Origin: Pedobacter sp. UBA1654
GTDB taxonomy: Bacteria > Bacteroidota > Bacteroidia > Sphingobacteriales > Sphingobacteriaceae
Direction of reading: 5' to 3'
Length of the DNA: 6,688 nt
NCBI GenBank assembly: GCA_002320935.1
Contig: DCLG01000094.1
Location: 15,982 to 22,669 of the forward strand
Below are positions 1-4,721 of this stretch, piece by piece. How positions within the stretch are numbered: the stretch's first letter is position 1; every line of letters begins with the position of its first letter. The translations under genes and the position numbers were made by a program. Below the pieces are notes generated by a model. It saw nothing but the letters and a program-made list of their open reading frames with translations, was not told the origin of the DNA and did no database searches.

Positions 1-64
1 GAACTATTTCGAACCGGGCTCAGAATGGAGCCCCGCCCCAGGAATGGAAGCCTATCAGAACTAA
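1..64 (+). CDS. C-terminal end of an unidentified protein (partial)
   Basis: Reading from base 2 gives 20 residues, NYFEPGSEWSPAPGMEAYQN, then TAA at 62-64. The composition (Trp, Tyr, Phe, Pro-Gly turns, no runs of rare residues) looks like a real protein tail, and the codons are unremarkable. The stop lies 4 bp before the stop of the convergent minus-strand gene at 69, which matches the tail-to-tail packing at the other convergent junctions in this window. The segment is too short to assign a family, and the start lies outside the window. The other + frames also stay open for a short way (frame 1 ends at 72), so this is a plausible rather than a proven gene end. Confidence 0.45.
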   Translation, partial: NYFEPGSEWSPAPGMEAYQN

Positions 65-68
65 TCTC

Positions 69-467
69 CTAAAGAGACTGCGCTTTGTAAGTTGCTGCAT
101 CAATCTTAAGTTCGGTTCCGGTTTCGGCGCCGCTAATAGCAAGTAGTAGTTCAGGATGCTTATCCATAATCTCGCGGATACCCCGGAGTGTCTGTTGCTC
201 CACAACTTTATTACAAATTCTGACTGGCTCGTCCAGCGCTTCAGTAACAATTTCGATATCGTAGATCCCAGAGACCAGCGTCTCACAAATCACAAGTGAC
301 ACCTCCTTGTTTGCTGTTACTTTCTTTAATGCGTCAAACGCATGTTTTGCCTGTTCCAGATGGGTTTCGTCAAAACTCAGACAAATGCAGGGTATTGAGC
401 TTTGCGTATCTACTAAGGCAACTTCATCTGTGTCTGCTAATATTGATTCAATTACTAATCTGTCCAT
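69..467 (-). CDS. Conserved-looking hypothetical protein, 132 aa
   Basis: An ORF of 132 residues starts with ATG (complement of 465-467) and ends with TAG (complement of 69-71). I do not recognise the family. It is acidic, soluble and has no signal peptide or membrane segment. The pattern suggests a small alpha/beta fold: hydrophobic strands near residues 15-20 (EVALVD), 26-31 (PCICLS) and 56-61 (SLVICE), with helices at about 34-50 and 87-103. Four cysteines (27, 29, 61, 85) are scattered, and only C27-x-C29 is close-set. The leader before the ATG is AT-rich with no Shine-Dalgarno, as usual in Bacteroidota. An 18-bp near-palindrome lies 48-65 bp upstream of the start and may be its operator. 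It converges on the gene fragment at 1-64. Confidence 0.75.
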   Translation of the reverse strand: MDRLVIESILADTDEVALVDTQSSIPCICLSFDETHLEQAKHAFDALKKVTANKEVSLVICETLVSGIYDIEIVTEALDEPVRICNKVVEQQTLRGIREIMDKHPELLLAISGAETGTELKIDAATYKAQSL

Positions 468-514
468 ATTATAAGTTAATATGATTAAAAGCTTTTTAGG
501 CTGGCCTTTGTTTT

Positions 515-532
515 GGGTAATTCGATTTACCC
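515..532. promoter_or_regulatory. 18-bp near-perfect palindrome, candidate operator
   Basis: GGGTAA (515-520) and TTACCC (527-532) are perfect inverted arms, and the centre TCGA (522-525) is itself palindromic. Only the pair 521/526 fails to match, so 16 of 18 positions are symmetric. The site lies in the divergent region, 48 bp upstream of the minus-strand start at 467 and about 230 bp from the + strand gene. The size and symmetry fit a dimeric regulator site. No U-run follows on either strand that would make a clean terminator. The binding protein is unknown. Confidence 0.4.
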
Positions 533-580
533 GGTTTTACAAGTGTACATGATACTAGTTTGGCATTCATCAGTACCGGG

Positions 581-624
581 GTTAACAAGGGGTTGACAAG
601 GCCTTAACAAGGTGTTGACAAGGC
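581..624 (+). repeat. Four tandem 11-bp units, direct orientation
   Basis: Four contiguous units start exactly 11 bp apart: GTTAACAAGGG (581), GTTGACAAGGC (592), CTTAACAAGGT (603) and GTTGACAAGGC (614). A partial fifth, GTTGCC, begins at 625. The second and fourth units are identical, and A/G alternates at unit position 4, so the array is also a 22-bp dimer repeat. An 11-bp period is close to one helical turn, which would put every unit on nearly the same face of the DNA. The array lies in the intergenic region between the divergent genes starting at 467 (-) and 763 (+). It is not inside a supported coding frame. Confidence 0.8.
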
Positions 625-639
625 GTTGCCAGTCTAAAG

Positions 640-694
640 GCCTTGTTAACCCCTGGACAACTCCCTGTATTCCCCCTGAGTATCCCAAATCAAT
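640..694 (-). repeat. Inverted, diverging 11-bp units facing the direct array
   Basis: Read on the minus strand, 640-650 is GTTAACAAGGC, a clear inverted copy of the direct units. With one further base pair each side, 641-653 is a perfect 13-bp inverse of 578-590 (GGGGTTAACAAGG). The same 11-bp phase seems to continue outward on the minus strand with decayed units GTTGTCCAGGG (651-661), GAATACAGGGA (662-672), ATACTCAGGGG (673-683) and ATTGATTTGGG (684-694). These mainly retain the terminal GGG, seen on the + strand as CCC or CC about every 11 bp. The first unit is certain; the outer ones could be chance or relics. A transcript through 578-653 could fold into competing hairpins, because several direct units can pair with the single good inverted copy. 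The rest of the intergenic region (695-762) is AT-rich leader with only a weak promoter-like TTTATTTG at 697-704. Confidence 0.6.
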
Positions 695-762
695 GTTTTA
701 TTTGCTTAAAACATTCCGGTCCCGTCAAGCCTTATCATTCTGGAACCATATATTTTTCAGTT

Positions 763-1539
763 ATGAAAAAGACACTACAGATCTTAAACCTGATTACTTT
801 CCTGGCCGCTGTTGCAGTTAATTATTTTTATAATACTGGAAGTAACGCGCCAAATACTGTTGGCGAGATATCTGACAAATATGAAAATCTGCTTAGCCCT
901 GCAGGTTATGCTTTCTCGATCTGGGGGCTTATTTACCTGATGGTTTTTCTTTTCTCAATATTTCAGACAAGGAGCCCGGTATCTGCAGGTAAAGAGGATG
1001 GTTTCGTTTCTCAAATCGGTCCCTGGTTCATCCTCTCAAATATTGTAAATGCCGCATGGATTGTCGCTTTTACCAATGACATGATTGGATTATCAGTAAT
1101 TCTGATGCTTGTGTTTTTTGTATCGCTGCTGAAAATTATTGTAAACCTAAACATGGAACGCTGGCATGCACCTAAATCTACCATTTTCTTCATTTGGTGG
1201 CCATTCAGCATATATTTCGGTTGGCTAAATGTTGCTTTGATTGCAAATCTCTCTGTTTATTTCAGATCTCTCGGATGGGATGGTTCACCGCTGTCAGCGC
1301 AATTCTGGGCTGTAGCGGTACTATTGATTGCCGCTGCAATCTTTATTGCCATGATCTGGAGCAGGAACATGCGTGAATACGCATTGGCAGGATCATGGGG
1401 TATTGTGGCAATCGGGGTAAACAATTTTGAATCAAACCCCCTGGTGGCATACACTGCCTTCGGGCTCGGCGCAGCCATCGTTATCAATATACTTATACAC
1501 GGATTCAAAGTGCAGGTGGCAAAAAATTATGCCTCCTGA
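763..1539 (+). CDS. TspO/MBR-like tryptophan-rich membrane protein
   Basis: 258-residue integral membrane protein of the long TspO/MBR-related type often annotated 'tryptophan-rich sensory protein'. Classic TspO has about 160 residues and five helices; this one has about eight hydrophobic segments: roughly 6-23, 51-68, 88-105, 109-127, 141-163, 180-198, 206-220 and 229-247. Family-like landmarks are SPAGYAFSIWGLIYL (45-59) and the Trp-rich WWPFSIYFGWLNVALIAN (145-162), among about eleven tryptophans. TspO proteins bind porphyrins and related ligands and act in stress signalling; the ligand here cannot be read from sequence. I chose ATG 763 because the open frame back to 643 adds 40 residues without membrane-protein or signal character that run into the repeat region, while MKKTLQILNL leads straight into helix 1. 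The last 13 bp overlap the convergent gene ending at 1527. Confidence 0.88.
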   Translation: MKKTLQILNLITFLAAVAVNYFYNTGSNAPNTVGEISDKYENLLSPAGYAFSIWGLIYLMVFLFSIFQTRSPVSAGKEDGFVSQIGPWFILSNIVNAAWIVAFTNDMIGLSVILMLVFFVSLLKIIVNLNMERWHAPKSTIFFIWWPFSIYFGWLNVALIANLSVYFRSLGWDGSPLSAQFWAVAVLLIAAAIFIAMIWSRNMREYALAGSWGIVAIGVNNFESNPLVAYTAFGLGAAIVINILIHGFKVQVAKNYAS

Positions 1540-1745
1540 TCTTTGTTTGATTCCATGTACGAAACCAGCTTATTCAAGCGGTCATAATACACCTCGGTAT
1601 GCTTCTTACCCTCATTCACTTTGATGTAATTCAAATGGGATTCAATAAATAAAGGCACATCAACGATGATCACACCACTGTCTATCTCCACTTGAGCGGG
1701 CAACTCGATACCGGTAAAATAACCTTCAAATTCTTCAGCTGTCAT
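1527..1745 (-). CDS. Small acidic protein, DUF6965-like, 72 aa
   Basis: 72 residues, ATG at the complement of 1743-1745, TAA at 1527-1529. The core, with ELP at 14-16, ID.GV.I.DVPLFIESHL at about 21-38 and a C-terminal helix containing YYDRLNKLVSYM, resembles the small Bacteroidota domain I recall as DUF6965; that assignment is from memory and not verified. It is a cytoplasmic protein without a signal peptide or catalytic motif that I can see, and its function is unknown. Its start is only 20 bp downstream of the stop of the gene at 1766-1987, so the two are probably co-transcribed. The 3' end overlaps the TspO-like gene by 13 bp on the opposite strand. Confidence 0.78.
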   Translation of the reverse strand: MTAEEFEGYFTGIELPAQVEIDSGVIIVDVPLFIESHLNYIKVNEGKKHTEVYYDRLNKLVSYMESNKDQEA

Positions 1746-1765
1746 ACCGGCAAAGGTAAGGATTA

Positions 1766-1987
1766 TTACAGCTTTTCTGCCTCAATGGCTCTGCCGATAT
1801 TTTCCAGAAGATCGTCATCAATTTCATCATCGGTTGTCCATGTAATGCCCTTCTCGCGAGTATTCGGAAACACAACGCCAACTACATCATCTTTTTGAAA
1901 CACCTTGAAACTACCGTCTTCAAGTGATTCAATGGTATAGGTGATACTGGATCCGCCAGTAGCTACTTCAATTTCAAATTTTTCCAT
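1766..1987 (-). CDS. Small acidic hypothetical protein, 73 aa
   Basis: 73 residues, ATG at the complement of 1985-1987, TAA at 1766-1768. The N-terminal half alternates like a beta sheet (KFEIEVATGGSSITYTIES, then GSFKVFQKDDVVGVVF), and the C-terminal end is an acidic helix (DDEIDDDLLENIGRAIEAEKL). It resembles a class of short Bacteroidota proteins that begin with a KFEIEV-type strand and have no known function; this is resemblance only. There is no membrane segment and no cysteine. It is the first gene of an apparent two-gene unit with the 72-aa gene 20 bp downstream, and is transcribed away from the zinc-ribbon gene at 2216. No good TAnnTTTG element is visible on the minus strand upstream of it. 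Confidence 0.72.
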   Translation of the reverse strand: MEKFEIEVATGGSSITYTIESLEDGSFKVFQKDDVVGVVFPNTREKGITWTTDDEIDDDLLENIGRAIEAEKL

Positions 1988-2024
1988 CGGTTTAGTTTTG
2001 GGTATTTAAACAGCGATTTTAGAC

Positions 2025-2044
2025 GATTGTTTCAAGCAACGATC
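2025..2044. promoter_or_regulatory. Imperfect inverted repeat upstream of the small-protein pair
   Basis: GATTGTT (2025-2031) and AACGATC (2038-2044) can pair over 7 bp with one G-T wobble around a 6-base loop. The repeat lies 38-57 bp upstream of the start at 1987, a position where a regulator site would be plausible. Symmetry is modest, so chance cannot be excluded. Confidence 0.2.
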
Positions 2045-2108
2045 ATCGGCAAAAGCCATTTCAGGCTGAAAGACATAGCCGAACAGCTCAGAATTTTACA
2101 CATACTCC

Positions 2109-2143
2109 CGTTATTGCACGATAGTACACGTTATGTTGCACGA
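2109..2143 (+). repeat. Pair of direct repeats upstream of the zinc-ribbon gene
   Basis: CGTTATTGCACGA (2109-2121) recurs as CGTTATGTTGCACGA (2129-2143). CGTTAT recurs 20 bp downstream and the shared TTGCACGA recurs 22 bp downstream (2114 and 2136), about two helical turns. The pair lies about 35-70 bp upstream of the candidate -7 element at 2179, a typical place for tandem activator binding. No protein is implicated by the sequence. Confidence 0.4.
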
Positions 2144-2158
2144 ACCTTTAAAGCGTGC

Positions 2159-2186
2159 TTCTGATGCACATTAACAAGTAATTTTG
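2159..2186 (+). promoter_or_regulatory. Candidate Bacteroidota promoter for the zinc-ribbon gene
   Basis: TAATTTTG at 2179-2186 matches the Bacteroidota -7 consensus TAnnTTTG exactly. The -33 position has TTC (2159-2161), one mismatch from TTG, with a 17-bp spacer, which is within the usual 17-23. Transcription would start near 2193, giving a leader of about 20 bases to the ATG at 2216. Confidence 0.45.
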
Positions 2187-2215
2187 TAAATGTTAGCCCC
2201 TTAGAACAGAACAAA

Positions 2216-2431
2216 ATGGACGCAGATAGCTTTTTATTTCAACCGCCAAAAGAATATCAAAAATGTCCTTCGTGCAAAACAGGATTTTTGGATACTCGTA
2301 TAAAACGATCATTCCTCTATAAACACGTACTGTTTTTCCTGAAGGTGAAGCGCTATAAGTGCAGTGCCTGCAACTGTAAAAGACATATTGCAGTTAAAGA
2401 AACTCAGGCGCACAGCATTCTGCCACTATAA
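2216..2431 (+). CDS. Small zinc-ribbon protein, 71 aa
   Basis: 71 residues with two cysteine knuckles: C17-P-S-C20 and C49-S-A-C52, the latter followed by N-C54. The arrangement CPxC...(28 residues)...CxAC is that of a structural zinc ribbon, with four Cys ligands predicted to hold one Zn2+. Between the knuckles lies a basic and hydrophobic hairpin (RIKRSFLYKHVLFFLKVKRYKC), a pattern I recall from short unnamed Bacteroidota proteins. That stretch is too short and too charged to be a confident membrane helix, although FLYKHVLFFL could touch a membrane. Partner and function are unknown. A good -7 promoter match lies 30-37 bp upstream of the ATG. The next gene starts 74 bp downstream on the same strand and may be co-transcribed. 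Confidence 0.75.
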   Translation: MDADSFLFQPPKEYQKCPSCKTGFLDTRIKRSFLYKHVLFFLKVKRYKCSACNCKRHIAVKETQAHSILPL

Positions 2432-2505
2432 GCATCATCTAAGATTTTTGCATATTCTGCCAACATAAGTCGCTTTCCAGCTGTTTAGCAAAGAAAACGA
2501 CAACT

Positions 2506-3105
2506 ATGGAAAATCCAGTTCCAGCTCAGGAAAGCGGCAGTGAGATGAATGCCGTACAAGAAGCCACCTTTGATACAGCCGAAGAGGCAACTGCATTTTA
2601 TGAAATTGCCAAACAGCGACTATTGAACGTTAACCACTGGGACGACGTCGCAAAACTCCCATCCTCAACCTTTATTCTTTGTGACCCATCCGGTAATCGC
2701 ATAACCAGAAATGTGCAGCTTGGTGATTACCTAAAAATTGATATTCCTGGACCCGGAACCAGCACCGGCGATGGCTATGATTGGGTGACAGTCGAATTTA
2801 TCGAAGAGCAGCACCGAAATGGCGCAGACATCATGAGCTTCCGGGTAAGGCCAACAGATAACCCGCAATCCGAGGAAAAAGCCGTTGCGCATTTTTTTGA
2901 TGATGCGGCAACCTCCACTTTTCAGGTGCAGAAAATTGGAAACGTGGTAACGGCAGAAGTGCATGGACGCAATGAAACACCAAATACCAAGACAGATCAT
3001 GTGATGGATAACATCCGCAATACCATGGTGGGCTTAGGCGCCAAAGTTGGAGCTTCATACCCACAATGGAAAGGACTGGTTGCAGGAATTGCTGCGGTAG
3101 ATTAA
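2506..3105 (+). CDS. Hypothetical protein, 199 aa
   Basis: 199 residues, soluble, no signal peptide or membrane span. I do not recognise a named family, although the feel is of a conserved Bacteroidota protein. An acidic helical N-terminus (about 15-45) is followed by two segments with strand-and-turn character that look conserved: [19 protein letters not shown] (74-92) and the stretch [26 protein letters not shown] (135-161). The tail (162-199) is helical, then Gly/Ala-rich. ATG 2506 is preceded by an A-rich leader; Met14 is a possible alternative start. A weak promoter-like GATTTTTG at 2443-2450 (one mismatch to TAnnTTTG) suggests it could have its own promoter as well as read-through from the zinc-ribbon gene. 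Its TAA (3103-3105) shares bases with the stop of the convergent oxidoreductase gene. Confidence 0.75.
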   Translation: MENPVPAQESGSEMNAVQEATFDTAEEATAFYEIAKQRLLNVNHWDDVAKLPSSTFILCDPSGNRITRNVQLGDYLKIDIPGPGTSTGDGYDWVTVEFIEEQHRNGADIMSFRVRPTDNPQSEEKAVAHFFDDAATSTFQVQKIGNVVTAEVHGRNETPNTKTDHVMDNIRNTMVGLGAKVGASYPQWKGLVAGIAAVD

Positions 3106-4109
3106 TCCCGCATCAATTCTGCAAAAAGCTCATAAGAACGTAGCTTTGCCTGGTGGTCATAGATGTGCGCACTAACCATAATCTCGTCGACCTTTGTTTG
3201 ATCAAGGAAAGATTGCATATCTTCCTTCACCAGGGCTTTGCTGCCCACAAAAGTACAAGCGAGCATCTGATTGATCTGCTCAGCTTCATAGCTGTTCAGC
3301 ACATCAGCAATGTTATCGACCGGCGGTTGAAGCAGGTTTCGCTCTCCAGTAATGATACCCCGGAACATCTGATATAATGAGGTCGCAAGCTTATTTGCTT
3401 CTGCATCCGTGTCTGCTGCAATCACATTCACACATGACAATACGTAAGGCTCCTGCAAGTGTACAGATGGTTTAAATTCTTTGCGATAGATATCGATGGC
3501 GGTAAGAAACTGTGCAGGGGCGAAATGGCTGGCAAAAGCATAGGGCAAACCCATTGCCGCTGCAAGATGTGCACTGTCAGTACTTGATCCCAGAATCCAG
3601 ATCGGTATGTCTAATCCTTCTCCAGGTATAGCCCTTACCTTCGCGTGCTTGTTGTCAGCTGAGAAATAAGTTTGCAGTTTAACAATCTCCCGCGGAAAGT
3701 TATTAACTGCGGCAAAGCGGTCCCCACGTATTGCCATCGCAGTCAATTGATCTGTACCAGGTGCACGACCAAGGCCCAGATCAATACGGCCGGGAAATAA
3801 AGACTCTAAGGTTCCAAATTGCTCTGCAATCACCAGTGGAGAATGGTTGGGCAGCATTATGCCGCCTGAACCGACACGAATTGTTTTTGTACCACCTGCG
3901 ATGTGACCGATAACCACTGATGTGGCAGAACTGGCCACGCTAATCATGTTGTGGTGCTCTGCAAGCCAGTATCGATTGTAACCCCAGGATTCAGCATTTC
4001 TTGCAAGATCAAGACTGCTGACGAAAGTATCTGCGGGTTTCTTCCCTTCGATAACAGTCGCTAAGTCTAAAACGGAATAAGGAATATCTTTTAATTGTTT
4101 ATTGCTCAT
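3102..4109 (-). CDS. LLM-class flavin-dependent oxidoreductase (YhbW-like)
   Basis: 335 residues, full length for the bacterial luciferase-like monooxygenase superfamily members of E. coli YhbW type (about 330-340). It is predicted to be a cytoplasmic TIM-barrel enzyme using reduced flavin; the substrate is not known for this subgroup. Landmarks in order: YSVLDLATV near the N-terminus (11-19, first strand), RYWLAEHHN (47-55), [19 protein letters not shown] (78-96), the hallmark [16 protein letters not shown] (105-120), WILGSS (171-176, phosphate/flavin-binding region) and [10 protein letters not shown] (187-196). ATG is the complement of 4107-4109 with no Shine-Dalgarno. It is transcribed divergently from the DUF2383-type gene. 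A perfect inverted repeat sits between a -7 promoter match and the start codon. The stop overlaps the stop of the convergent 199-aa gene by 4 bp. Confidence 0.93.
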   Translation of the reverse strand: MSNKQLKDIPYSVLDLATVIEGKKPADTFVSSLDLARNAESWGYNRYWLAEHHNMISVASSATSVVIGHIAGGTKTIRVGSGGIMLPNHSPLVIAEQFGTLESLFPGRIDLGLGRAPGTDQLTAMAIRGDRFAAVNNFPREIVKLQTYFSADNKHAKVRAIPGEGLDIPIWILGSSTDSAHLAAAMGLPYAFASHFAPAQFLTAIDIYRKEFKPSVHLQEPYVLSCVNVIAADTDAEANKLATSLYQMFRGIITGERNLLQPPVDNIADVLNSYEAEQINQMLACTFVGSKALVKEDMQSFLDQTKVDEIMVSAHIYDHQAKLRSYELFAELMRD

Positions 4110-4117
4110 GGTTCAGA

Positions 4118-4138
4118 AATCAACATTTTATGTTGATT
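4118..4138. promoter_or_regulatory. Perfect 9-bp inverted repeat at the oxidoreductase start region
   Basis: AATCAACAT (4118-4126) and ATGTTGATT (4130-4138) are perfect inverse complements separated by TTT. Relative to the minus-strand -7 match at 4144-4151, the dyad would cover roughly +1 to +21 of the oxidoreductase transcript and end 9 bp before the ATG. This is a classic repressor-operator position; as RNA it would be a tight hairpin occluding the translation start. There is no U-run, so a terminator is unlikely. Confidence 0.55.
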
Positions 4139-4143
4139 GACAA

Positions 4144-4171
4144 CAAAATTAGAGAATATATGGTTTCTGAA
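4144..4171 (-). promoter_or_regulatory. Candidate promoter for the flavin oxidoreductase
   Basis: On the minus strand 4151-4144 reads TAATTTTG, an exact TAnnTTTG match and the same octamer as upstream of the zinc-ribbon gene. The -33 position reads TTC (complement of 4169-4171) with a 17-bp spacer, again the same layout. Transcription would begin near 4138, just where the inverted repeat starts. Confidence 0.45.
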
Positions 4172-4227
4172 TTGGGCAGCCAGGACAGTTATGACATTGC
4201 ATACATACATCAGCGCTAAAACTATAA

Positions 4228-4235
4228 TACATTTG
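4228..4235 (+). promoter_or_regulatory. Candidate -7 element for the DUF2383-type gene
   Basis: TACATTTG matches TAnnTTTG exactly and lies 30 bp upstream of the ATG at 4266, giving a predicted leader of about 25 bases. The nearest upstream TTG (4197-4199) is 28 bp away, outside the usual 17-23 spacing, so the -33 half is missing or degenerate. Confidence 0.4.
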
Positions 4236-4265
4236 AAATGGTTATGACTTTAAACAAATCGAATC

Positions 4266-4721
4266 ATGAAAAGCAACAGGCAAATTGTCAATGAACTCAA
4301 AGAACTTCTGGAATTGGTAAATGACGGTAAAGAAGGATTTGAAACCTCAAGTGAGGCAACGGACAAGATTGAACTAAAGGGCTTGTTCCTTAGGTTCTCT
4401 GCTCAACGTGCATTGTATGCCAGTGAACTTAAAGACCATATTGAAAAACATGGTGGGAAGGTAACCAATGATAAAGGAGATCTTCTCGGAGCCCTTCACC
4501 GTACCTGGATTGACATCAAACAAGCGCTAAGCAGCAACGAAGACAAAGTTATCTTAAATGCGGTAATCGCTGGTGAAAAGGTGGCACTCGATAAATATAA
4601 CCGCCTGATCGCAGATTTTGGTGATCATGCAGATCACATCCAGCTTTTAAGAACGCAACGTGATGGCGTTGTAGGTGCTATGGAAGCAGTTTATGAGATG
4701 ATGAGCAGAAAGAAAGACTAA
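4266..4721 (+). CDS. PA2169/DUF2383-family four-helix-bundle protein
   Basis: 151 residues, the usual size for the ferritin-like PA2169 family (DUF2383). It is predicted to be an all-helical cytoplasmic protein: helix 1 at about 3-30 (QIVNELKELLELVNDGKEGF), helix 2 at 33-63 (IELKGLFLRFSAQRALYASELKDHI), helix 3 at 74-92 (LHRTWIDIKQAL) and helix 4 at 92-148, broken near GDHADH (119-124). The EGFETSSE segment (23-30), the YASELKDHIEKHGG segment (51-64) and GEKVALDKYN (103-112) are typical of the family. Acidic and His residues spaced along the helices allow, but do not prove, a metal site. The family is often linked to stress responses; its biochemical role is not established. An exact -7 promoter match lies just upstream. 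It shares stop-codon bases with the convergent DUF763 gene (TAA 4719-4721 against TAG 4718-4720). Confidence 0.88.
   Translation: MKSNRQIVNELKELLELVNDGKEGFETSSEATDKIELKGLFLRFSAQRALYASELKDHIEKHGGKVTNDKGDLLGALHRTWIDIKQALSSNEDKVILNAVIAGEKVALDKYNRLIADFGDHADHIQLLRTQRDGVVGAMEAVYEMMSRKKD

Noticed and set aside
20..286. 88-aa minus-strand open frame
   Set aside because: It overlaps the better-supported 132-aa gene in another frame of the same strand and has low-quality, Trp/Ser/Leu-rich composition.
578..653. Insertion sequence or MITE with 13-bp terminal inverted repeats
   Set aside because: No transposase, no clear target-site duplication (flanks ACC and TGG), and the internal 11-bp tandem structure explains the inverse ends; a dispersed-repeat search would still be decisive.
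581..694. Repeat array as a CRISPR
   Set aside because: Units are 11 bp and contiguous without spacers, orientation flips midway, and no cas gene is present.
643..762. Longer N-terminus for the TspO-like protein
   Set aside because: The extra 40 residues overlap the inverted repeat units and lack family or signal-peptide character; ATG 763 begins a normal MKKTLQ-type membrane N-terminus.
2731..3064. Minus-strand open frames inside the 199-aa gene
   Set aside because: They are antisense to a longer, more protein-like frame and are rich in Cys/His/Trp as expected for shadow frames.
4118..4138. Inverted repeat as an intrinsic terminator
   Set aside because: No U-run follows on either strand, the arms are AT-rich, and it lies between a promoter match and a start codon.
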